Shown: one piece after another, positions 48,314 to 54,517 of the stretch
Layout of the letters: each line of letters begins with the position of its first letter
How positions within the stretch are numbered: the first letter of the stretch is position 1
Source: Anaerolineales bacterium
GTDB lineage: Bacteria; Chloroflexota; Anaerolineae; Anaerolineales; Villigracilaceae
DNA length: 54,517 nucleotides
Direction: 5' to 3'
NCBI GenBank assembly: GCA_016932715.1
Contig: JAFGCG010000118.1
Coordinates: 1-54,517, forward strand
Made by a program: the position numbers and the translations under genes
Notes under the pieces: model-generated
Told to the model about the DNA's origin: nothing
Seen by the model: the letters and a program-made list of their open reading frames with translations, nothing else
Databases searched by the model: none

Positions 48314-49332
48314 TTGAACTCTCCTGCCAAACTGACAATATTTCTGCCAAGCGCAGCGTTGTTGTAGCCTCCCTCCATCACGATGGCCGTTGGCAGCTCC
48401 AGCGCGGCAATTCGCTTGCCAATCTCAGCGATTCCCTCGGTGGTGACTTTTATGGTTCCAAGCGGATCCTCTGCGTAAATATCCATTCCCGCAGAGACGA
48501 CAAGATACTTCGGCGTGAATTCGCGGATGAGACTCAGCGCTTCTTCCAAAGCCGACAGGTAGCGCGCGTTATCTGTGCCTTTGTCCAGCGGGAAGTTTCT
48601 GTGGAAGCCTGCGCCCGCGCCTGTTCCCGTTTCATTGGCATGGCCCGCGTAATACGGATACTCAAAATTCGGGTCGGCATGGATCGAGATGGTCAGCACA
48701 TCCGCGCGCTCATAGAAGATATCCTGTGTGCCATTGCCGCAGTGATAATCGATATCGAGCAGGGCAACATTTCCCTGCGTGGAAAGCCAGTTTGCTGCAA
48801 CCGCCGCGTTGTTGATGAAACAATATCCGCCGGCATAGTCTTTGCCAGCATGATGCCCGGGCGGACGGCACAACGCAAAGGCTGCCCGTTCTCCGTTTGC
48901 GACGGCCTCCGCCGCGCTCAAAGCACAGTTTGCAGAAGCGAGCGCCGCGGAATAAGTCCCCGCAACGATGCAGGCACTGAGGTCCATCATGTAGTAGCCC
49001 GCGCGCCCGAGGAGCGAGGTCGGCTTTTGGGGATGGCGCCGAAGCGCAAAGGTGGCAGGCAGCAGCGTGGACTTATCTCTGGCTTCGCTGGCCAGCCATT
49101 CGGTCCAGGCGGAGGCGAGGAAGGCTATATAATCTTCAGCGTGTACTGCATGGATCGGATTCAACCCGAAATCCTGCGGTTCCGCGATCTCTGCCCAATC
49201 CGTTTTCTGCAGCGCCTTCAGGATCCGATCCATCCGTTCGGGGTTTTCGAGATAAGGCACGCGCAGACCGCCATCGAAAATCTCGAACGGCGGTTTGTGC
49301 CTGCGGTGTGCTTCGGAATAGTAGACCTGCAT
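48310..49332 (-). CDS. Histone deacetylase-family amidohydrolase (340 aa)
   Basis: Zinc amidohydrolase of the HDAC/acetoin-utilisation/acetylpolyamine group. The catalytic RPPGHHAG His-His pair, the zinc ligands in LLDIDYHCGNGTQDIF, and VSAGMDIYAEDPLG (third Asp ligand region) are intact, as is VMEGGYN (the active-site Tyr region). Bacterial members act on acetylpolyamines or other acyl-amines; the length and sequence style favour acetylpolyamine amidohydrolase, with moderate confidence. A palindrome lies 9-22 bases upstream of its start. Probably co-transcribed with the lipoprotein. Confidence 0.87.
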   Translation of the reverse strand: MQVYYSEAHRRHKPPFEIFDGGLRVPYLENPERMDRILKALQKTDWAEIAEPQDFGLNPIHAVHAEDYIAFLASAWTEWLASEARDKSTLLPATFALRRHPQKPTSLLGRAGYYMMDLSACIVAGTYSAALASANCALSAAEAVANGERAAFALCRPPGHHAGKDYAGGYCFINNAAVAANWLSTQGNVALLDIDYHCGNGTQDIFYERADVLTISIHADPNFEYPYYAGHANETGTGAGAGFHRNFPLDKGTDNARYLSALEEALSLIREFTPKYLVVSAGMDIYAEDPLGTIKVTTEGIAEIGKRIAALELPTAIVMEGGYNNAALGRNIVSLAGEFK

Positions 49333-49340
49333 TTCGCCTT

Positions 49341-49365
49341 TGTAAGAACTTACACAATAATTGTA
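49341..49365. promoter_or_regulatory. Two palindromes in the deacetylase/nitroreductase divergent spacer
   Basis: TGTAAGAACTTACA (49341-49354) and ACAATAATTGT (49354-49364) are adjacent perfect palindromes. On the minus strand TACAAT (49365-49360) is a candidate -10 for the deacetylase gene. A shared operator is plausible. Confidence 0.5.
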
Positions 49366-49384
49366 TCAATAGAATGGAGGAAAT

Positions 49385-49942
49385 ATGGATGTGTTCGAAG
49401 CGATACATGGCAGACATTCGCAGGGGAAAGTCAAGCCCGATCCGCTGCCGCGTGAAATGATCGAAAAATTATTGGACGCGGCGGTACAGGCGCCTAATCA
49501 TTACAAGGTGCGGCCGTGGCGTTTTGTCGTGCTGACAGGCGAGGGACGGGACAAACTTGGAAACGTGATGGCGGCTTGGCAGCAGGAACATCATCCTGAA
49601 TTCCCACAGGATACTTTCGACAAGACCCGCCGCCTGCCTCTGCGTGCCCCCGTTGTGATCGCGGTCGGTGTGGATAAGCCGGGCGAAGCCAAAGTGCTGG
49701 AGATCGAGAATGTCTGCGCGGCGGCCGCCGCCATCGAGAATCTCCTGCTCGCTGCTCATGCCATAGTATTGGGCGCCAAATGGCGCACCGGTGAATGGGC
49801 GCGCGCTACGAAGGTCAAGGAGTTTTTGGGTTTTGAGTCAGATCAGGAAATGATTGGATTTATTTATATCGGCTATCCCGAATTTGCGGCAGAGCCTGCG
49901 TCAAGATCCTCATTTGAAGATCGAACAGTTTGGATGGAATGA
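49385..49942 (+). CDS. Nitroreductase-family flavoprotein (185 aa)
   Basis: FMN-dependent NAD(P)H oxidoreductase of the nitroreductase family. The N-terminal RHSQGKVKPDPLPREMIEKLLDAAVQAPNHYKVRPWRFVVL is the FMN phosphate-binding region, and AAIENLLLAAHAIVLGAKWRTGEW and FIYIGYPE complete the fold. Closest in style to the YdjA-type branch. GGAGG lies 5-9 bases before the ATG. Substrates cannot be told; quinones or nitro-compounds are usual in vitro. Confidence 0.87.
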   Translation: MDVFEAIHGRHSQGKVKPDPLPREMIEKLLDAAVQAPNHYKVRPWRFVVLTGEGRDKLGNVMAAWQQEHHPEFPQDTFDKTRRLPLRAPVVIAVGVDKPGEAKVLEIENVCAAAAAIENLLLAAHAIVLGAKWRTGEWARATKVKEFLGFESDQEMIGFIYIGYPEFAAEPASRSSFEDRTVWME

Positions 49943-49954
49943 GTAAGAAGCAGG

Positions 49955-51100
49955 CTAAACGTTCGCAAGCTTTTCCAACGACTGTTTTGCCAGGGTATGC
50001 AATTCGCGGTCGGCGCGGTCCGCGACGATCTCCTGCAAAGCGGGCAGGGCGCGGCGGTCTTTCAATTCCCCCAGCGACTGGATCACTTGTTTCCTGACTT
50101 CGCGCTCGGGATCTTTCAGCATTTGCAAAAGAGTGAGCGCGACGCGCGGATTGCGAATCGTGGATAGTGCCTGGATGGCATGGATTCGAATCCACATTTC
50201 TGGATGACTCAGCGCCTCGACCAGCACATCCAGGGCGGCGGCGCCAAAGTGAGCCAGTGCCTCAGCCGATACCTTTCCCACTTCGTGGTGCATGTCATAA
50301 AGCGTTATGCTCAGCGGTTCGATGGCGCGCGGGTCGCCTGATTTCCCGAGCAGGATCGCGGCAAATTTGCGGACGGTCCCTTCCTTGTCCTTCAGCGCCT
50401 TGATCAGCGGCACGACGGCCGCTGATCCCATCTTTTCGATGGCTGACAAAAGATCGCTGGCAGCGTATTCTCGTTCATACCACCAATACGAATCGTGCAA
50501 AGCTTCCATGAGATAGGGCAGCGCCGCAGGATGGCTTGTACTTCCCAATCCCTGTGCCGCCGCCTGCCGGACTTCGATTTTGGGGTCGTCCAGTAAAACA
50601 TTGGTAATATCATCGAATGTCGAGGGATCCTTGAAAAATCCCAGCGCCAGGCATGCCGCGCTGCGGACCTCAGCCTCTTCATCTTTCAGCGCCTGAAGCA
50701 ATGGCGGGACTGCCCGGGTATCACCGATCTTTCCCAGCGCCAGGGCTGCCCGCGCCCGGACGGTAAAATATTCTCCCTGCAATACGTCCAGTAACATGGG
50801 CACTGCGCTGCGGTCTTTGCTGAGGCCAAACACTTCCGCCACGCGTCCACGGATGAGCGGATGTGCGGTTGGGAGGGCTTTTATCAGTGTGGCAGCGGCG
50901 GAGGGGATGCGGGCAAGGATTTGCTGGACTAACGGGAGCAGGTCCGAGTCTTTGGTCTGGAGCGCCTCGATGAGGGTTGGAGCGGCCTCTGCGCCCATCC
51001 GAATCAGGTCCTGAGCGGCGCGGTCACGTTTGGTCGCATCCGCCAGCTGAGCGATGAGTCGTTTTGCCTCGCCTTGTTTGGACCCGCTGAACCAATCCAT
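49955..51100 (-). CDS. HEAT-repeat protein (381 aa)
   Basis: A chain of about ten PBS-lyase-type HEAT repeats of about 31 residues, each with the pattern A(V/L)PxLxxALxDxxxxVRxxAAxALGxxG, for example DTRAVPPLLQALKDEEAEVRSAA and DRRALPALQEIVADR. Such proteins are protein-binding scaffolds, as in phycobilin lyases or regulators. Start is uncertain: the ATG at 51100 begins MDWFSG and precedes the first helix, without a clear ribosome site; a longer reading from 51130 is possible. It overlaps no other gene, and diverges from the E1 alpha gene. Confidence 0.78.
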   Translation of the reverse strand: MDWFSGSKQGEAKRLIAQLADATKRDRAAQDLIRMGAEAAPTLIEALQTKDSDLLPLVQQILARIPSAAATLIKALPTAHPLIRGRVAEVFGLSKDRSAVPMLLDVLQGEYFTVRARAALALGKIGDTRAVPPLLQALKDEEAEVRSAACLALGFFKDPSTFDDITNVLLDDPKIEVRQAAAQGLGSTSHPAALPYLMEALHDSYWWYEREYAASDLLSAIEKMGSAAVVPLIKALKDKEGTVRKFAAILLGKSGDPRAIEPLSITLYDMHHEVGKVSAEALAHFGAAALDVLVEALSHPEMWIRIHAIQALSTIRNPRVALTLLQMLKDPEREVRKQVIQSLGELKDRRALPALQEIVADRADRELHTLAKQSLEKLANV

Positions 51101-51160
51101 GGTTCTATTGTACTGTGAAGTGGAAAGCATGGGATCGAAAATCTGATGAAAAATCTCTGA

Positions 51161-51166
51161 TATAAT
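51161..51166 (+). promoter_or_regulatory. Extended -10 element (TGATATAAT) of the 2-oxoacid dehydrogenase operon
   Basis: TATAAT preceded by TGA makes an extended -10; no strong -35. The ATG of the E1 alpha gene is 89 bases downstream. Confidence 0.55.
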
Positions 51167-51254
51167 CCACAATTGCAGAGAGGAAAGACATCGTGGCGCT
51201 TGTAGCGCCATGTTATTTTGTCCGTATGTGGCTATCATAATTTTGGGAGCAGAG

Positions 51255-52211
51255 ATGAAGAAGGACCAACTACTTGATTTATATCATCAAATGGTGCTGA
51301 TCCGCCGTGTGGAAGAGCGCGGCGCGGAACTCTACCAGGCCGGCAAGATCGGCGGGTTCATGCACCTGTATATCGGCCAGGAAGCTGTCTCGACGGGTTT
51401 GATCGCGGCGCGTGAGCCGCGCGATCGTGTGATCACCGCATATCGTGACCATGGTGTCGCCCTCAATACTGGAATTTCAGCGAATGAAGTGATGGCTGAG
51501 TTACTTGGTAAGGCAACGGGGATATCGAAAGGCAAGGGCGGTTCCATGCATATGGCAAGCGTCGAAAAAAATATGTGGGGTGGACATGCCATCGTGGGCG
51601 GTCATCTGCCGATTGCTTCAGGTCTGGCACTGGGCGACCAGTATGCCAAAAACGACAACGTGACCATTTGTATGTTCGGGGATGGCGCGACCAACATCGG
51701 TTATTTCCATGAGGCTCTGAACATCTCAAAGATCTGGGGGTTACGTGTGCTGTGGGTCTGTGAGAACAACCAGTACGGTATGGGTACCGCCGTAAACCGT
51801 GCTTCCGCAGTGGATGACATCCGCCAGAAAGCGGAAGGCTATAACATGAAGAACAGCCAGGTGGACGGCATGGATGTGATGAAGGTCTATGATGCTGCCA
51901 GGGAAGCGATCGAGTACGTCCGCGCGGAGAGCCAGCCGTATTTTCTCGAGGTGATCACTTATCGCTACCGCGGCCATTCCATGGGTGACCCGGAACGTTA
52001 TCGCAAACAGGAAGAAGTCAAGAAGTGGCAGGAGAACGATCCGATTGGGATTTTCCGCAAGCATTTATTGGAAAAGAAAACCGCGAGCGCAAAGGCTCTC
52101 GATGAGATCGACGCGCAGGTGGAAGATGAAGTGAATCAGGCAGTTGAATTTGCTGAAACTTCCCCGGAACCTGCGCTGGAAGATTTGTTCAAGAATGTTT
52201 ATGTAGAATAG
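51255..52211 (+). CDS. pdhA: Pyruvate dehydrogenase E1 component, alpha subunit (318 aa)
   Basis: Thiamine diphosphate-dependent decarboxylase subunit. The ThDP motif GDGATNIGYFHEALNIS...CENN is intact, as are YRDHGVALNTG and the phosphorylation-loop region YRYRGHSMGDPERYR. Together with E1 beta it decarboxylates a 2-oxoacid and acylates the lipoyl arm of E2. Pyruvate is the likely substrate; acetoin dehydrogenase is an alternative for this subfamily. ATG at 51255 is chosen, 15 codons into the open frame, because the family N-terminus (LLDLYHQMVLIRRVEE) begins there; the ribosome site is weak (GGGAGCAGAG). Confidence 0.9.
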   Translation: MKKDQLLDLYHQMVLIRRVEERGAELYQAGKIGGFMHLYIGQEAVSTGLIAAREPRDRVITAYRDHGVALNTGISANEVMAELLGKATGISKGKGGSMHMASVEKNMWGGHAIVGGHLPIASGLALGDQYAKNDNVTICMFGDGATNIGYFHEALNISKIWGLRVLWVCENNQYGMGTAVNRASAVDDIRQKAEGYNMKNSQVDGMDVMKVYDAAREAIEYVRAESQPYFLEVITYRYRGHSMGDPERYRKQEEVKKWQENDPIGIFRKHLLEKKTASAKALDEIDAQVEDEVNQAVEFAETSPEPALEDLFKNVYVE

Positions 52212-52262
52212 ACAATGGACGATGGACGATCGACCATTGTCTGTGGTCCATTGTCTATAGTC
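52208..52262. repeat. Word repeat (GACAATGGAC / GGTCCATTGTC) between E1 genes
   Basis: GACAATGGAC and GTCCATTGTC can pair as a hairpin around related GATGGACGAT and ACCATTGTC words. It starts at the E1 alpha stop codon. Same vocabulary as 3127-3177. Confidence 0.8.
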
Positions 52263-52285
52263 GTCCGAGTAACACGAGGACATTT

Positions 52286-53260
52286 ATGGCTAAGATAACC
52301 ATGCGCGAGGCGATCTCGCAGGCACTGATGGAAGAAATGGACCGCGACCCTGCCGTCTTTATCCTGGGGGAAGAAGTGGGTGTCTGGGGTGGTACCTATG
52401 CAGTCACCAAAGGTTTTTATGACAAGTACGGTCCCGACCGGATCAAGGACACACCGATCGCGGAGAACGCGATCATCGGTGCGGCGATCGGTGCAGCGAT
52501 GGTGGGGCAGCGTCCCATCGCGGAACTGATGACGATCAACTTTGCGTTCTCGGCGATGGATTACATCGTCAACCAGGCGCCAAAGCTTCATTACATGTTC
52601 GGCGGACAGTTCCGCGTCCCGATGGTGATCCGGGCGGTGGGCGGCGGCGGGCGTCAGCTGGGCGCGACCCATTCGCAGACCCCCGACGCGATCTTTGCAC
52701 ATTTCCCGGGTCTCAAGGTGGTCTCACCTGGGACGCCGGAAGACGCCAAAGGATTGCTCAAATCCGCTATCCGGTCGGATGATCCGATCCTGTTCATCGA
52801 GCACGCGACCATGTATCAGGTGCGCGGGGAAGTCCCGGACGGGGAATATCTCATCCCGATTGGCAAATCGAAAGTGCAGCGCGCAGGCAAAGACGCCACC
52901 ATCGTGACGTATTCCAAAGGGCTCGAGCTTTCTCTCAAAGCCGCTGATGAACTCGCCAAAGACGGCATCGAAGCCGAGATCGTCGACCTGCGTACCCTGC
53001 GCCCCCTCGATATGGAACCTGTCCTTGAATCGTTCAAGAAAACGAACCGTGCCGTCCTCGTTGAGGAAGGCTGGAAGTCTTACGGTGTGGGTTCTGAGGT
53101 AGGGAGTCGTATTTACGAAGAGGCATTCGACTACGTCGATGCGCCGATCATCCGCATCGCGCAAAAAGAAGTACCGCTTCCCTACAACCGCACGCTCGAA
53201 CAGGCTGCACTCCCACAGGTGCCTGACATCGTCGCGGCGGTAAAGGAGGTCTTGAAATAA
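52286..53260 (+). CDS. pdhB: Pyruvate dehydrogenase E1 component, beta subunit (324 aa)
   Basis: The beta chain supplies part of the ThDP site and the E2-binding face. Typical segments: TMREAISQALMEEMDRDPAVFILGEEVG (catalytic Glu region), PIAENAIIGAAIGAAMVGQRPIAE, YMFGGQFRVPMVIRA, and the C-terminal EEGWKSYGVGSEV. Length is normal. GAGG before the ATG serves as ribosome site. It is separated from E1 alpha by a hairpin-forming word repeat and its stop overlaps the E2 start (TAATG). Confidence 0.93.
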   Translation: MAKITMREAISQALMEEMDRDPAVFILGEEVGVWGGTYAVTKGFYDKYGPDRIKDTPIAENAIIGAAIGAAMVGQRPIAELMTINFAFSAMDYIVNQAPKLHYMFGGQFRVPMVIRAVGGGGRQLGATHSQTPDAIFAHFPGLKVVSPGTPEDAKGLLKSAIRSDDPILFIEHATMYQVRGEVPDGEYLIPIGKSKVQRAGKDATIVTYSKGLELSLKAADELAKDGIEAEIVDLRTLRPLDMEPVLESFKKTNRAVLVEEGWKSYGVGSEVGSRIYEEAFDYVDAPIIRIAQKEVPLPYNRTLEQAALPQVPDIVAAVKEVLK

Positions 53261-54517
53261 TGGCAGAGACAATCTCCATGCCCAAACTGGGCTTCGACAT
53301 GGCAGAAGGCACCCTCGTCCGTTGGGTGAAGAACGAGGGCGAGAACATCAACAAAGGCGATGTGCTCGCCGAGATCGAGACGGACAAAGCCACCGTGGAA
53401 GTGGAATCGTCCGCGAGCGGCGTGGTCCGTAAATTGCTGGTGGAAGAGGGCAGCGTTGTCCCCGTAGGTGACCCCATTGCCGTCGTTGGCTCTGCAGATG
53501 AAAAGATCGAGGAAACGCCAACGAAAGTTGTTGAGCCCAAAACAGAGAAGAAGACGGAAGAACCAGAGAGCAGGGAACAGAGAGCAGAGTCGGAGGAAAA
53601 ACCGGCAGCTCAGACTCAGCTGGCAGCGGCACCCGTTTCGCAGGCTGCTGCGCCAGCCCAGGAGGGTCCCATCAAAGCTTCGCCGCTGGCGAAGAAGATC
53701 GCGCGCGACAACCAAGTCGACCTGGCGCGCTTGCAGGGCACCGGTCCCGGCGGGCGCGTGGTCCGCAAGGATGTGGAAGCGGCGCTGGCAGGGGGGACCG
53801 TGGACCGCAGACCACAGACCATTGCACCGTCCCCGGTCTCCCGTCCACCGTCTGCTGAAGATGAAACCATCCAACTGACGAAGCTGCGCCAGGCGATCGC
53901 GCGCCGCATGACCGAGTCGACGACGAGTGTGCCTCACTTCTTTGTGACTCATGAATACAAGATGGACGCGCTCATGGCGCTGCGCAAACAGATCAACGAC
54001 TATCTGGGCGAGGATGAGAAAGTTTCGGTGAACGATTTCATCATCAAAGCTGTGGCATTGGCACTGCGCGAATTTCCGAATCTCAATGCCTCGTTCGCGG
54101 GCGACAAGGTGATTCGTCACGGCGCGGTCAACGTCGGTGTGGCTGTCTCCGTGGAGGGCGGCTTGCTGACCGTTGTCAACCGGGACACGGACCAGCAGCC
54201 TCTGCGCGCTCTTTCCGCCGATGTGAAGCGCATGGTCGCGGGCGCGCGTGAAGGCAAGGTCAAGCCCGATGATATCCAGGGCTCCACCTTCTCGATTTCC
54301 AACATGGGCATGTTCGACGTGGAAAACTTTGTCGCGATCATCAATCCGCCCGAGGCGGGAATCCTGGCAGTCGGTTCTGCGCGCCAGGTGCCGGTCGTCG
54401 AGAACGGCGAGATCAGGGTTGGCTGGCGGATGAAAGCCACCATCTCCGTGGACCACCGCGTCAGCGATGGCGCCGAGGCAGCGCAGTTCATGCAGAAGCT
54501 GGCGGAGTTCCTGGAGA
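53260..54517 (+). CDS. Dihydrolipoamide acyltransferase (E2), 3' end missing
   Basis: Partial at the window end (419 codons present, only a few residues missing). The lipoyl domain (1-80) has Lys43 in ETDKATVEVE; a linker of about 55 residues follows; the peripheral-subunit-binding domain (about 138-175) reads ASPLAKKIARDN...GTGPGGRV; a second linker precedes the acyltransferase domain (about 205 onward) with catalytic His399 and Asp403 in DHRVSDG. It forms the core of the pyruvate or other 2-oxoacid dehydrogenase. Both linkers contain stretches whose DNA is of the intergenic word-repeat type. Start overlaps the E1 beta stop. Confidence 0.93.
   Translation, partial: MAETISMPKLGFDMAEGTLVRWVKNEGENINKGDVLAEIETDKATVEVESSASGVVRKLLVEEGSVVPVGDPIAVVGSADEKIEETPTKVVEPKTEKKTEEPESREQRAESEEKPAAQTQLAAAPVSQAAAPAQEGPIKASPLAKKIARDNQVDLARLQGTGPGGRVVRKDVEAALAGGTVDRRPQTIAPSPVSRPPSAEDETIQLTKLRQAIARRMTESTTSVPHFFVTHEYKMDALMALRKQINDYLGEDEKVSVNDFIIKAVALALREFPNLNASFAGDKVIRHGAVNVGVAVSVEGGLLTVVNRDTDQQPLRALSADVKRMVAGAREGKVKPDDIQGSTFSISNMGMFDVENFVAIINPPEAGILAVGSARQVPVVENGEIRVGWRMKATISVDHRVSDGAEAAQFMQKLAEFLE
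53543..53600. repeat. GAGAGCAGGGAACAGAGAGCAG word repeat in the E2 first linker
   Basis: GAGAGCAG, GAACAGAG and GCAGAG words are read in frame as an Arg/Glu/Ser/Gln-rich stretch (EPESREQRAESEEK). Tolerated because it lies in a flexible linker. Confidence 0.6.
53798..53862. repeat. GACCGCAGACCACAGACC / GGTCTCCCGTCCACCGTC word repeat in the E2 second linker
   Basis: Two halves with complementary words (GACCGCAGACC and GGTCTCCCGTCCACC) read in frame as VDRRPQTIAPSPVSRPPSAED, between the peripheral-subunit-binding and catalytic domains. Confidence 0.6.

Noticed and set aside
53182..54456. 424-codon minus-strand ORF opposite the E2 gene
   Set aside because: Antisense shadow; the plus strand carries lipoyl, subunit-binding and catalytic domains of E2.

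Overview
The window looks like part of a chromosome of a Chloroflexota bacterium, most likely class Anaerolineae. This is inferred from the gene mix (Thr/Pro-rich lipoproteins and membrane proteins, several GT-C membrane glycosyltransferases, a stand-alone acyl-CoA carboxylase set, DUF4395/thioredoxin next to a sulfur-carrier cysteine operon) and from a G+C content that looks moderately high. No rRNA, tRNA, CRISPR array, transposase or phage gene was seen. Genes are densely packed, with many 1-14 bp start/stop overlaps.

Layout. 1-6.5 kb: a small hypothetical gene, then two adjacent UvrD-like helicase genes (the first with degenerate ATPase motifs) followed by an AT-rich DUF4365 nuclease-like gene. 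6.7-15.2 kb: membrane, coiled-coil, CsbD-like and hypothetical genes, then two large cell-surface type proteins (a beta-helix protein and a GH25/SH3/phosphodiester-glycosidase fusion). 15.2-22.5 kb: sulfur amino-acid region with cystathionine beta-synthase plus a STAS protein, a FitAB/VapBC-type toxin-antitoxin pair, and a six-gene operon cysK - JAMM protease - DUF4395 - thioredoxin - CysO-like carrier - MoeB/ThiF-rhodanese behind a strong promoter and a structured leader RNA; a second CysO-like gene lies just upstream. 22.6-28 kb: EF-G2, a methyltransferase, 6-phosphogluconolactonase and glucose-6-phosphate dehydrogenase. 28-34 kb (minus strand): ComEA, GNAT, CPBP protease, GT-C glycosyltransferase, SET-domain methyltransferase, M55 aminopeptidase, duplicated DUF4870 protein. 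34-45 kb (plus strand): acyl-CoA dehydrogenase, two GT-C proteins flanking a deleted oxidoreductase remnant, a carboxyltransferase / biotin carboxylase / biotin carrier set and a CYTH protein. 45-51 kb: protealysin-like protease with its emfourin-like inhibitor, ROK sugar kinase, lipoprotein, histone-deacetylase-like hydrolase, nitroreductase, HEAT-repeat protein. 51-54.5 kb: pyruvate (2-oxoacid) dehydrogenase E1 alpha, E1 beta and E2, the last cut by the window end.

The most unusual feature is a population of short palindromic or word-like low-complexity repeats. They fill spacers inside and between operons and, in at least five genes (UvrD helicase, cysK, a CysO-like carrier, a GT-C glycosyltransferase, E2), appear inside the reading frame without breaking it. 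In the CysO-like gene the repeat appears to have replaced the stop codon, adding a 28-residue tail after the functional Gly-Gly end, next to a JAMM protease gene that could in principle remove it. A three-copy family of near-identical terminator hairpins is also present.

All functional names come from reading motifs by eye; no database search was possible.
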